A stretch of 64,000 nt of DNA from Brachypterus glaber. Its lineage: Eukaryota; Arthropoda; Insecta; Coleoptera; Kateretidae. The DNA is taken from positions 23,524,674 through 23,588,673 of the forward strand of contig OY294048.1 of the NCBI GenBank assembly GCA_958510825.1. The letters run 5' to 3'. Positions 9,170-21,490 of this stretch are shown piece by piece; position 1 is the first letter of the stretch; each line of letters starts with the position of its first letter. Position numbers and translations under genes: made by a program. Below the pieces are notes generated by a model, which saw only the letters and a program-made list of their open reading frames with translations, was not told the DNA's origin and did not search any database.

Positions 9170-10367
9170 TTTTAATTGCTTTTGTCTCGTAAATAGTGAG
9201 TCTTAGATGATTACATCATATGACCTTTTATATGTATTTTTATGTATAGGATCATATTCAAACTAAAAAACAGCAAAAAAGTTACGCTGAAAAAAGAATT
9301 GGGCACAAAAGTGCTTGGACCTTCCCGTTTGGCCCGCCCTTGGCTAAAATTAAAACATGAAAATAGTATATATACTATATACATATATGTTAATAGGCCT
9401 TGTTAATATAAAAACACGTGTATAAACTCATTTCTGTAGCTCAAAGGGTTCCTGAGATATTAAACGAACATCTAATTTGCGGGCCTGTCACTGAAGGACC
9501 GTAGCTCCCCTATGAAGCATTTTTGGACATAAGTTTATATGAACTTTTTTATGTCTTTTGATAGGAATTCACCTCTCAAAGTTATAAAACGCTAACTTAA
9601 AAAATGGATCTTGCATATTAGGGTGCATTGCAAACTTTAAATTAAAAAAAAATCGCTTAAATGACCTAAAGTAGTGAAATCCCTTGGGGACTATACTGCC
9701 CTACTACCCTAAAAAGCAGTAACTCCATATTTAATAAAACTCAGATAATGGCAAAAACAGTAAATCGTCTTAGCTACTCCCTTGTGTTATAGCTAAAATT
9801 GAGAAAGTGGGCGTGAATGAAAAATTTTTATTGCTTTTTTTTACGTTTCTCGGCGGTTTATATCCAAAAAAATATGATTTCCGTCAAAAAAAATTGTGTC
9901 TCTCGGTCTGTTTGTCGGTCTGTCTGTCCGTCTGTCCGGAAAATTTGTGACCACGATAACTCGAGAACCCTTCGAGCTAAAGACTTAAAATTTGGATGTT
10001 AGGTTGATTCTCCAAAGTTCTGGACTGGCATTGTTTTTAGTAAAATTCGAAGTAGGGTAAGGGGGTAAAACAGGGTAAAACAAGTTTTTTCAAAAACATT
10101 TATTTTTATTAAATTCCGCAAGCAGTCTTGCGCTAGTAAAAAAAATCGCAAATTCTTTATTGCTTTTTTTACCTTTATGGACTTTTTGTATCCAAAAAAT
10201 ATGATTTCTGTCAAAAAAAAAAGTGTCTTTCGGTCTGTGTGTCAGTCTGTAGGTCTGTCTGTGTGTCCAGGAAATTTGTGCAAAGACTGCAAAGGTTAAG
10301 GTTAATTAAAAATCCACAAAAAGTGGAGTTAAGGCTTTTAGCTTCGTCGGGCAGTATAGTCGTCCTA
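9170..10367. repeat. Non-coding dispersed repeat related to sequence near 44 kb and 40.1 kb
   Basis: No gene is seen here. Parts of 9215-9620 are clearly but distantly related to 44440-44803 (shared pattern TTTTATATGTATTTTTA, then blocks ending in CTCAAAGGG/GCTTAAACGG and GTAGCTCCC/CTAGATCCC). Two stretches (9895-9975 and 10200-10275) carry the CTGTCTGTCCGTCTGTCC motif followed, in the first, by an ACGATAACTCGAGAACC block; the same pair occurs at 40110-40200. This is an old interspersed family whose type I cannot name. Confidence 0.6.
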
Positions 10368-10585
10368 AATAATAATAATAATAATAAATCTTTATTTAAA
10401 TAGGATGCATCCTAATATACAAGACAAAATTACAAAAAATATTACATAATATAAAATATTAAATATGATAATATAAAAAACAATATAAGAAACAAAAAAA
10501 AATAGTGCCCAAAAATAATTATAAAATAAATGGTGAAACAATAATAAAATTATAATAAATTTAAAATATAATAATAATAATAATA

Positions 10586-10589
<4 letters not shown>

Positions 10590-10641
<52 letters not shown>
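10590..10641. repeat. (TA)n microsatellite
   Basis: Uninterrupted TA dinucleotides of about 52 bases in the 3' UTR of the minus-strand element, preceded by a short (AAT)n run. Confidence 0.95.
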
Positions 10642-10645
<4 letters not shown>

Positions 10646-10653
10646 ACATTTAA

Positions 10654-13440
10654 CTACCTTACCGAATATATGTGTGCTAAAAGTTCTCTTTTAAAAGCCG
10701 CTACAGTTGTGCAAGATTTAATGGTATTGGGTAGCTTATTAAATTGATCAATGCCCTTAATAAACAATGAGTTTCTGGTATTATTATAATTAACTCTAGG
10801 TACATAAATATTTCTATTGTTTCTAGTATTATGGTTATGTATGTCAAACTGAAACATAATAAAGTCTATAAAGTACGTAGGAGTGAGACCTTTTGTAATT
10901 TTATATATAAACAGCATAGTACAATAAAAAAGTCTATTTGATACAGAGAGCCATTGAACAGCAGAGAGCATAGTTAAAATAGGTGTTAACCTATTACATT
11001 TTAAAATTATTCGCATGCTCCTATTTTGCAATTTGGCAGTTGTGACAATTTATTTAAATTAAATTGATATAGAACAGAAGTACAATAATCGAAATGCGGC
11101 TGAATAATTGATCTGTATACAGTAATCCTAGTCTCCGTGGAAAGATAATTAGCTATTCTAGAAAAAAAGTATAATTTTTTAGATATTTTACTATAAATAT
11201 AATCAAAGTGGTTATTAAAAGAAAGAATATGATCAATTTTGAATCCTAAATATTTAATGTCTGTAACAACTTCAATTTTTTCGTTATTTAACAACAAGTT
11301 AATATTATTTAAATTTATGTTATTGTATTTATATTTAGTTGTAATAATCATGGCTTTGGTTTTATCAACATTTAACTTCAATTTATTTATTCTTAAGTAT
11401 TTACATATTTTTTCTAGTACAATGTTTATTTTGCTCACAACTTCTTCCAAATTGAGACCACTGCATACAAACAAAGCATCTTCCGCAAAAAGATTGACAA
11501 ATTCACAGTCGCAAAATAAGTTTATGTCGTTAATGTACAGCAAAAACAATAGTGGACCAAGGACACTTCCTTGTGGCCAAAATTGTTATTGTGATCATTA
11601 GACGTTGCTTCTCTTACCCTCACTCTCTGTGATCTACCCGTTAAGTAATCTTTTAGCCATTTTAATACCTTACCCCTTATTCCATACCTCTTCAACTTTT
11701 TGATTAAGATCTTTCTAACTATAGTTTCAAAAGCGCGTTTGAGATCTAAAAATATAGCTATAACATATTTACCGTTGTCTACTTCAGTTTTAAACTTAGT
11801 CAAACAAAGTTGCAATGCAGTTTCGCAAGAACATTTCATTTTTTTCAATAAAATCAATTAACTGTTCATAAACAGCGAGTTCTAATAATTTTTCTATAGG
11901 GGGTAAAGTATTAATTGGTCTAAATTCGGCAGCTTTTTTAGTATTGGCTACTTTAGGTATAGGTATGATAGTACTAGTTTTTAAAGCTATAGGAAATGTA
12001 CCTGTTTCCAAAGAAGTATTCACAAAGTTCAAGATTACATGACCTATAGATTGAAATACTTGCTTAAGCATTTTTGAATTCAAAGTTTCATGAGTACTGC
12101 ATTTATTATCAAATTTACTTATAATATTGGAAAGATCCCTTAGACTTAATATTTTAAATTCATTTAATTCCCTATACAAGTTACAGTTATTATCAATCCA
12201 CACGTCAGTGTTATCTATAGTATCTACAATTTCTTGAATACTTTCAACGAAATATCTATTGAATTCATTAGCTATTTCCATATCATCCCTTAAAATTTTG
12301 ACCTCATTATTATTTTCAAAATAAACATAATTAACCCCCCCTTTATCTTTAGTATTAATTAGGTTTTTAAGTGTTTTCCACATCAGGTGAGAATTACATT
12401 TATTTTTATTAATTTTATCATAATAATATTGATATTTTTTTCTTTTTAATAAATTGACAACATCATTTCTGAGTTTTTTAAAATCCTCCCACTTATTTTG
12501 ACGAACTGGGTTAATACTTTGCTTAAAAACTTTATAAGCTTTATCTCTCTCCTTAATTTTATTATAAATTTCATTATCAAACCAAGGAAGAGTACTTTTA
12601 AATGAGAAATTTTGAACTGGTGAGACACTATCTATGACAGAAGTACAATTATTTACAATTTCATCAAAAAGTAAATTAACATCACGTGCGCCTAAAGACC
12701 AATCACAAACAGATAAATTAGATTTTATTAAATTTAAATTATTCTCGCTTAAATTTCTAAATTTTTTATGTATTAATTGATCAGAGTTAAATGAACTATT
12801 GATATTTATAGAAATAATGTAGTGATCTGTAATTTTGGGACATGTGTGAACTTTCGACATTACATTTTGATTAGTCAAAACAAAATCTATAAGAGTAGAA
12901 CAATTATTAGTAACACGAGTCGGCACTGTAATAGTTTGAGTTACACCGTATGTTGTTATAATGTTTTTAAATTTATTACTATAGAAATTACTATTATCCA
13001 ACAAGTTTAAGTTAAAATCGCCTACAAGTAGAAAACGGTAATTATTGTTAAACATACTATCACATAACTTATTTTCAAATTCATCAATAAATGTTGCATC
13101 TGATGCACTAGGAGAACGATAAAGACATCCAACCAGCCATTTAGTTTGACCAATATCAACTTTAAAAACTTTTCACCAGTAATTTACATCGAGTACAAAT
13201 GTTTTATACACTGTATAATTTATATTGTTTTTTAAATACAAAACAACACCACCAGTATATCGACTTTTTGAATCACAACGAATTGAGTTATAGTTTGGAA
13301 TATGTATTTCATTATTTTCAATATCCTTTGTAGTTCTAGATTCACTAAGTAAGATGATACTAGGGTTACTACCCTTAACTTGATCTAAATTACAAAATAA
13401 ACTGCGAATATTTAAGTAAAAAATATCAGAATTCCATAGT
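10654..13440 (-). pseudogene. ORF2p endonuclease-reverse transcriptase, multiply broken
   Basis: Pieces in order on the minus strand: endonuclease remains (about 13440-13056, no long frame), endonuclease C-terminal half and linker to RT N-terminus (13055-11796, LVGDFNLNLLDN and TDHYIISI motifs), RT fingers/palm (11857-11522), RT palm and thumb (11549-11007) and the C-terminal domain (11031-10654, ending with the HNTR...FNKLPNTIK pattern typical of the Jockey superfamily). The usual FADD active-site motif reads FAEDA, so one catalytic aspartate is replaced. Several frameshifts separate the pieces. Confidence 0.8.
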
Positions 13441-13569
13441 ATATCAGGATGCTCAACTATTTTTTTGACTTTTCTAGTTTATCAACTATTTGAGGTTTAC
13501 TATTGATGTACTTTATAGTTTTAGAATCATCCCCACTATCAATTAATTCCTGGAGTTTACCTTTAATTT

Positions 13570-14177
13570 TCAAAAAATATTGCCTTTGCGCCAGAGTTTG
13601 GTCGTTAAAATTTTTATATTGCGGGAATTTATTTGATCTTTGTTTTTCAGTACATATTTAGCATCATCTGGACTATTTAAAATTACTTTTATTGGACGAG
13701 TTTTGTTTTGTAAATATTTTCCCAATCGAAAGAGTTTAAAATTGTCCTTACGGATTTCCATATCAGCTAAAATATTTGAAATGGCTTCCTTATCTTCGTT
13801 GTTTCGATCACCTTGATTTGCCTTTTTAGATTCTTTAACATTAAAAACAATTATATTCGACATACGATTTTGCCTATCATTTCGCATATCAAATCTTCAT
13901 TTTCAGGAGGTTTATTGTAGTTTTCCCGAGCTTCTTCCAATTTTTCAACTTTAGCTTCAAGATCTTTAATTTGCTTCTGCAGCATCGGCAAAAGTCTAAG
14001 ACCTTGTTGGCAAATAGTGCAGAAGAATTTTAACGTTCTCTTATTTCTGAGCTTCATACAGGAAATTTCAGACGCCGTTAACTCAGCACAGTTAAAATGA
14101 ATAGGCTGGTTACACCCATCACAATAACAAAATTGATCACCATTTATTTTTTCTTCACATTTTATACATTCCGGCAT
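13570..14177 (-). pseudogene. ORF1p-like protein with PHD finger, frameshifted
   Basis: The first part (from the ATG ending at 14177) has a PHD-like C4HC3 arrangement: CIKCEEK, CDGCNQPIHFNC and CTIC, followed by a coiled-coil (LQKQIKDLEAKVEKLEEA). The frame breaks near 13860 and resumes with an RRM-like or CR1 ORF1 C-terminal domain (NIIVFNVKES, FRLGKYLQNK, IKVILNS). In CR1 elements ORF1p is an RNA-binding partner of the retrotransposition complex. One frameshift separates the halves, so it is called a pseudogene. Confidence 0.7.
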
Positions 14178-14180
14178 TTT

Positions 14181-16108
14181 GGCAAAAATGGTACAATTTC
14201 AAGTACACACCTGTGTATTTATACTTTTATCAGCAACTGATAAGGAAGTAACTTAACATCCAAACAACGATTATCTAAATCACCGTATACATGTAAGATT
14301 AGGTACTTACATGGATAAATTTGTGCTTTTTCACTGTATTATTTGGTACCACTTTCTATTTTTAAAACCTACTTTTTCAAGCAAAACACCGTAATATACT
14401 TCCCAAAAACGAAATGTCAAAGCTATAGTATCCTATTAACGACTGACGTTAAGATCTCTTGCCTAAATTTTCTGTCGCACAGTGTTATTTATTATCGAAT
14501 AACAATCGGTTGGGCAGTTTATAACAAAACAAATTATACAGCCACACAAAAAGAAAAAAGTCCGGAAACTTTCCGGATACCACTGTATTCCTATGTATTT
14601 AACTGTGATATCGCGAAATTTGCAAGGGTTCCGCGATTTATTTTAAATATATTTTTTATATTCCCCTATCCAAATATACGCTAAACATAAAATTTTAGAT
14701 TATTTTAATCAACTGGCCCCCAGGCAAAAAACAGCTAAGTCAAGGACGTTGAAATCTTTTATTATGCCATAAAAAGATTGTTTTATAAAGATATTTTATT
14801 TATATTTGGCCAAAAAATAGAAATGATTAGGGACTAATTTTTCCTGTAGAAAAAGCTTCAAATTATTACCTATAGGGGGCGCTGAAGCAAATTTCCATCC
14901 TAAAATTTACATTTTTAAGTGTAAAAATTTACATTACCAGAATATATGAATATTATATTATTATTTTTTATAATAAAATCCATCTGCATATGTTGCTGCT
15001 GTTCATAAAATCAATCTAAACCTATGTCTCGACGTGATCTTTTTAATATTTTTATAATATACTGGGTGTCCCAGCTTTCGGTCAAAGTAGGATATTAGTT
15101 TCTTACCGTTTTTGAAAACTTTTAGTAAGTATTCGTATAGGGGGTTAACAGGTGCATAGTGGGAAAATATTTTCAAAATTACACGGTGTGCTAGAAAAAT
15201 GGGACATGTGCAACATATGTTTTTTTTTAATAGAACTTCCTGTATATTTTTATATTTTTAAAATCTGAATGAAATCAACTTAGATTTTTTTTTGAGATAA
15301 ACAAGGTATATCTATCTTATATAGTTTTTGAGTTAATCGAAAAATTCATAAAATCGGGCACTTAAAGGAAAATAAACAATGCAACTTAAAACAGAATTAA
15401 AATAATATTTTTATGACTAATCTACCACTACAAAAATGACTATTTGGAACTGTGAGCTTTTGAGATTGAAAGCTCCGTGTTTATTTTATTCTTTAGATCG
15501 AGATAAAGCGATAGACTTGCGGGATGCAAGGCCTATTTTTTTTAAGATACACCCTTGAGATACGGCACTTGGCTTGATTTTTTAGATACGCCTTTTAGTT
15601 TGATTTTTTTTTGAGATACGCCCTTGAGATACGCCACTTGGTTTGATATTTTAGATACGCCCCTTAGCTTGATTTTTTAGATACACCCTTGAGATAAGCC
15701 ACTTCGTTTGAACATTTGTTTTTAATACGTCCTTTAGAAATACAAAAATTAATAATTTCCCGCTAAAAATTAAATAAAAATCCAAAATCATATTTTTGAA
15801 TGGCCCCCGTATGATGTTCAGTACTCCAGAATGATCACCCTCGTATATGAGTTAGCACAGCGCCATCTCTGAACGGACAAAGTAGGCTGTTAGCAGAGAT
15901 GCAAACCAATAATTTTTTACAATAAAAAACAGAAACAGCCTCTATGAATGAGCAGCCAGCTGTTAGCAGAGAAGGAAATCCACTGTTGTGCACGGCCCTA
16001 TGTTAGCAGAGCGACATCTATGAACGAGGAGCGCAAGCACAGAGCCATCTCTTAAAGAATAGACTTAGCAGTCATCATATGGGTCTCTGTATTGCCATGC
16101 AGCGCCAT
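14181..16108. repeat. Non-coding region with two minisatellite-like stretches
   Basis: I see no gene in this stretch. At 15535-15725 a sentence-like unit recurs with variations: GATACGCCCTTGAGATACGCCACTTGGTTTGATTTT and shorter forms, four or five times. At 15838-16080 another degenerate unit recurs: GCGCCATCTCTGAACG and GCTGTTAGCAGAG. Around 15060-15115 there is a CTGGGTGTCCCAGCTTTCGG sequence of the kind found at edges of old arthropod repeats. The left edge of element 3 interrupts this region at 16109. Confidence 0.6.
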
Positions 16109-16292
16109 TGTTAGTGTGAAAACTCATACAGATAAAAAAAAATCTATCTGTACAAACTCTCACAAAAACAGATTAAATTTATAAAACCCGCTAGGCGTGG
16201 GTTCCAGTTAGGGTGTGTTAAATAAAAAACTGAAAAAAAAATAAATTTGACGTGGATTTTATTTATAAAAACCTAATAATAAAATGTACAGA
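16109..16292 (-). repeat. Element 3 3' LTR, distal part (before element 2)
   Basis: This 184-base stretch aligns almost base for base with 38452-38625 in the other LTR. It is cut at 16292 by the insertion of element 2; the rest continues at 26567. Confidence 0.9.
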
Positions 16293-16619
16293 AGTTATGT
16301 TACCCTAATAACATTGTTTTATATGTATAAATTAAGACGTAGTTATTTAAGTATTGTTTCCAGAACATTATATTCTAGAATAATCCTTGATAAATCATAT
16401 ATAAAGGAACTCGCCAGCCGAGACAATAATTATTATTAATTCATATTTTAACCACTTAGCATGTAGTATATTTGTAGTAGTTATAGTTTGTAGATTTTTG
16501 TGAAGTTAGTGAATAAACGGTTGCAACTATTAATTCCTTCAATCCGAAAAATCCAAGAACCTACAAAAATAAAACAACTCCTTTTTAAAAAAAGAGTTGG
16601 TTAAGCTCCCAACTTAACT
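16293..16619 (+). repeat. Element 2 5' LTR
   Basis: Ends AGTTATG and TTAACT. A TATA box (TATATAAAG, 16398-16406) and an AATAAA signal (16512-16517) mark the likely U3 promoter and polyadenylation signal. Near the 3' end is an 8- to 9-bp inverted pair around ACTCCTTTTTAAAAAAAGAGT. Confidence 0.95.
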
Positions 16620-16629
16620 GGCGCAGTCG
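16619..16629 (+). other. Element 2 primer binding site, tRNA-Ser type
   Basis: TGGCGCAGTCG is the complement of the 3' end of insect tRNA-Ser; its first T is also the last base of the LTR, an overlap known from errantiviruses. Confidence 0.85.
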
Positions 16630-17320
16630 TACGGATTTTTCAAAACTAGTCGTATGCATTTCATAACTGGTGCAGTATTTTGAAGAAATAAATTTCCAAG
16701 AAAACCGGACAAAAATTGCCAACCTTTTTGGAAGATAGTTGACCAATCACCCTAGGAACCTGGACAAGAATTGCCAAATCTCCTTTGAAACTTCACATAC
16801 AGGAAACCTGGACAAGAATCGCCAAATCTCCTGATATTCAGAAAAGCAGTCGTAGCAGAAACGTTATCTTCAAGAGTACGGTTACCATACCGAAGTAACA
16901 AGTATGTTCTTCAATTATCTTTTCATGTAAGTGATTGAACTGTTCTTTTTGAATTAATTAAAATTTTAAGTTAAAAATACAGAGAATTTATTGAGAAATA
17001 TAAAATACAGAGAATTTATTGAGAAATATAAAATATAGAGAATTTATTGAGAAATATTAAGAAAAGAATAAAAGAAATATAATTTGATTAAAAAATTAGA
17101 AATATAAGTATAAAAAAATAAAAATATAAATATTACATAGAATTTAAGAATTAATTAAGAAAATATTATTGAAACTGAACAAACATAAACGTTATATTAA
17201 AATCACATTTAAAATCACATATATTTTTAGTTTAAGTGTAATAATTAACCTTAGTTTAAGTATCCTTAGTTTAAGCATATTCTTAAAATAATATATTTGC
17301 ACTAATATTTCAATATTACA
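16630..17320 (+). repeat. Element 2 leader with two sets of direct repeats
   Basis: Non-coding leader. Three related copies of about 28 bases, containing GGACAAGAATTGCCAAATCT, lie at about 16704, 16759 and 16806. Three near-identical 28-base tandem units (GAGAATTTATTGAGAAATAT core) lie at 16979-17058. Repeated leader motifs can bind Gag or host proteins; nothing here shows which. Confidence 0.7.
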
Positions 17321-18445
17321 ATGGCAAATTATCAATTATTGAAATTGCATTTAGATACAATTAATTCATATGATGGCAATACGCATACATTAAACATTTT
17401 TTTGAATAATTGTGAAAATTTTATAGAATTATTTTCTGATCCGGAAGATAATCAGTTGAATGGCTTCATTTTGAAAGCATTAATTAGTAAATTGCAAGGT
17501 AGAGCATTAAATTTAATAGGTTCACGTATAAATATTCACACTTGGGAAGAAGTAAAAACTATTTTGACACTATTTTGACAACGAAATCTCGATTGTTTAG
17601 TTCAAGAATTGTACATGGTAACTCCTCAAAAATTTGAGACACCTTATAATTTTGGTATAAGATTACAAGATTTGAGAAGTCTTGTGTTGTCAAAGTTAAA
17701 TATAGAAGATATCCCTTTAGCCGTAAAATTAATAAAAATGCAAGAATATGAAAATTTAACATTAAAAACCTTTATTCGTAATCTAACGGGACAATTACAA
17801 AGTAATGTTAGGCTTCGAAACCCAGATTCATTAGAAAAAGCAATGGCTTTAATTTTAGAAGAAGAAAATTTCCTTTATACACAAAAGGAAGATAATAATT
17901 TAAATCAATTTAATCATAAATTAGCAGAACGTATAATTCCTAATACCTTCAATACACAACAAAAACCCTTTAATTTTAATCAATTACAAAAACCATTTAA
18001 TTTTCAACAACCAAATATTTTTAAACAACCTTTTAATCAATTTAATCAAAGACCATATCAAAATTTCCCTTATAATCGTCAAAACTTTAATAAACCTTTT
18101 CAAACATATTATTACGGTCAAAAACAACCCCTTAATCCTTTTAAACAACAATCACAATTTTTCCAACGACCACAATTAAATAGACCACAATTTAATTAAA
18201 ACCAAAGAAGATATCCTGAACCAATGGATACAACTTCAGGAAATACACGCATTAATCACCAAAACCCACAAACTCAACGTCCACGTAATTATTTTGAACA
18301 GAATAGGTCTACGAACCCTAATTTTAAATTTGAAGAAGTTTACAATATAAATACTAATAAAAATACTGATAATACTGATAAAAATGAACGGAAAAATCGA
18401 CAGAGAAATTTTCCTATTGCTCACGATCAAACCTCAATAAAGTAA
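17321..18445 (+). pseudogene. gag: Gag of element 2, two in-frame stops
   Basis: One frame of about 374 codons interrupted by TGA at 17576-17578 and TAA at 18197-18199; no frameshift is needed. The N-terminal half is a helical capsid-like region (TPYNFG, RLQDLRSL). The C-terminal half is rich in Phe, Gln, Asn and Pro with repeated KPFNF/QPFNQF units and ends with a PEPMDTTSGNTR segment of the kind seen in errantivirus Gag. Unlike element 1 it has no CCHC zinc knuckle. The following pol is in the -1 frame, as in element 1. Confidence 0.8.
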
Positions 18446-20563
18446 ATAAAGAAACACAAACTAATATGATAACTCTACAAATAAATCATAAATTTACAAA
18501 AAAAATATTCCCTTTACCACATATTTTTATTAAAGAATTAAACGCAAAGTTCTTAATTGATACGGGTAGCACACGTAGTTTAATGAATCCTCAACTCGCA
18601 TATAAATATTATAAAGAATATATATATAATGAATTATTTAATATAGAAACAGCACATAATATAAGTCGTCACAATGAAGTTATGAAAATACCATTGTTTA
18701 ATATTTTTAAAGTAAAACAAACTCATAAATTTTATTTATTTAAGTTTAATAATAAATTTCAAGGTTTAATTGGATTAGATTTACTTCAACAATTAAACGC
18801 AAAAATAGATTTTCAAAATAAATGTATTGTAACAAAACATAATAAAATACCGCTTAGTACAACTGAAATGCTAAATACGAAAATAACTAATAAAGCACGT
18901 ACACCTAATTTACATTATAGATTAAGTATTTTGCCGAGAACACAATTAATAATTAAAGTACCAGTAAAAATGAAACAAGGACTAGGTATATTACCATATA
19001 TCAAGTTCAACGAAAAAGTAGAATTACCACATGCACTTGTAAACGTTAAAAATAATTATGCCTATACTAGTATTTTAAACTCAAGCACGCACACTGTAAA
19101 TATAACTTTAACTGAACCACTTGATATTGAACCTTTTCAAGCTTATGAAACATATAATATAAATAATTTTACTCAATTTAACAATGAATTTAATAAATAT
19201 AACGAATATGATAATGAATTAAAAGCAAATTTAAAAAATTTACGTACAAAACATTGCAATCAAGAAGAATATAACGCTTTACGAAAGTTATGTTATGAAT
19301 ATAGAGATATATTTTATTGTGAAAAAATTCCTTTAAGTTTTAGTAATCAAATTCAACATGAAATTAGATTAACAGATAATACGCCAATCTTTGTAAAAAC
19401 ATATAGATACCCTGAAGTACATAAACAAGAAGTAAAATCACAAATGGAAAAAATGTTAGAACAAGATATTATACAACCCTCAGTTTCACCTTTTTCAAGT
19501 CCTATATGGGTAGTTCCAAAAAAAATGGATGCCTCAGGAAAACGAAAATGGAGAATTGTTATCGATTATCGCAAATTAAATGAAAAAACTGTCGGAGATA
19601 AGTACCCTTTGCCAAATATAACAGATATTTTAGATAAACTCGGGAAAAGTCAATATTTCACAACTTTATAATGAAATATGTTTAGTATATCTCGATGATA
19701 TCGTAATTTTTAGTAGTAGTCTACAAAAACATATTGAAAACTTAAAAAAAGTATTTAATAGATTAAGACATGCACAATTTAAAGTACAATTAGATAAATC
19801 AGAGTTTTTAAGAAAAGAAGTTAAATTTTTGGGACACATTGTCACACCTGATGGAGTTAAACCTAACCCAGATAAGTTAAATGTAATTAAAAAATTCCCT
19901 ATTCCAAAAACAGTAATGGAAATAAAAAGTTTTTTAGGATTAGTTGGATATTATCGAAAATTTATAAAAGATTTTGCTCATATAACAAAACCTTTAACTC
20001 AATGTCTTAAAAAGAATAAAAAAATAATACATAATGCAGAATTTCAAAACGCCTTTTTAGTTTGTCAAAATCTTTTGATGAACGCCCCAATTTTACAGTA
20101 TCCAGATTTTTCAAAATCATTTATTTTAACTACTGACGCATCAAATATAGCCTTAGGCGCTGTTCTTTCACAAGGAACAGTAGGCTCAGATAAACCAATT
20201 AGTTACGCATCACGAACTTTAAACGAAACAGAACAAAAATATAGTACTTATGAAAAAGAATTATTAGCAGTAGTTTGGGCATGTAAACACTTTCGTCCTT
20301 ATCTTTACGGTAGCAAATTTACAATTTACACCGATCATCGTCCATTAATATGGTTATTTAATTTAAAAGAACCCAATTCTAAACTAATTAGATGGCGCTT
20401 AAAATTAGAAGAATTCGACTATACCCTCGTATATAAAAAAGGAAAAACAAATACTAATGCAGACGCACTTTCGAGAATTAAAATAAACAATATAAATAAT
20501 ACAGTAAAAATAAACAATGAACTATATAAAGATTTACTTAGAAATAAAATATCGCAAAACAAT

Positions 20564-20986
20564 AATATAGAAATTATTCATGAAAACATATTTACGGAAA
20601 CTAATAATTACTCATTAGCTCATTGCATATCAAGTGACCTTAACATGAATGCAGGAATTGCCTTAGAATTCAAACAAAAATTTAATTCTATAGAAAATCT
20701 CAAAAAACAAAATAAGCACGTAGGAGAAGTTGCATATATAAAATTACAAAACAAATACATATATTACCTAATTACAAAACAAAACTATTATAATCAACTA
20801 TTTTACAAGGATTTATTTAAAGCACTATTAAATTTAAAACGACTTTGTTTACAAAATAAAGATTATAGAATTTCAATGCCACAGATTGGTTGTGGACTTG
20901 ATAAATTAAAATGGAATATAGTATACAGTATGTTAAAAATAATATTTAATAATACACCAATAAAAATACAAATTTATATTTTTAAT
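20564..20986 (+). other. TARG1-like macro domain in element 2 Pol
   Basis: Same domain, same place (between RNase H and integrase) as in element 1: [56 protein letters not shown]. The TARG1-equivalent lysine is at 20777-20779 and the aspartate at 20900-20902, again 41 residues apart. The frame across the domain is open although Pol as a whole is broken. Confidence 0.87.
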
Positions 20987-21453
20987 CCCAATTTAAAAAA
21001 TAATAAAGATTTAAATGTATACCCTTTAAATCTTAATGATAATGATAACTTAAATGAAGAAAAAGAAAATGACGCCTTACTCGACTATTTACAACACGAA
21101 CTAGCAAATCAGTCATTAATAAATAATCCCGGAGATATTAAAAATGATATTCTTGAATTTTTAGAACAATATTCAAATGAAAATGAATTAAATTTACCTT
21201 ATGAAACCCCTTTAACAGATTATTTAACACAAAATAAAACTCAATCTCAAGATCAACCTCAAGCAAAAAAACAAAAAAAAATGAAGAAGAAGAAATATTA
21301 GATAAATTATTTAATGAATTAGAAAGTTTACTTGAAGACTCTCAAAAATTAAATGAAACTTTAGATTTACCTTCTACTAGTGAAATAACTCCTGAACCAA
21401 TAGGTCAACTAAAAATAATAATTCATTCTGACATACAATTAAAACCACCACAA

Positions 21454-21490
<37 letters not shown>

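Larger units (their letters stand above)
10368..14180 (-). mobile_element. Decayed CR1-like non-LTR retrotransposon, minus strand
   Basis: On the minus strand the order is ORF1 (14177-13570), ORF2 (about 13440-10654) and a 3' tail of (TAA)n repeats at 10368-10389. ORF1 has a PHD-type finger, which is common in CR1 ORF1 proteins; ORF2 has endonuclease and reverse transcriptase. Many frameshifts and a damaged RT active site mark it as dead. A (TA)n microsatellite lies in its 3' UTR. Confidence 0.8.

Noticed and set aside
10392..10649. 85-codon minus-strand frame
   Set aside because: Its start is the (TA)n microsatellite (Tyr-Ile repeats) and the rest is AT-rich 3' UTR.
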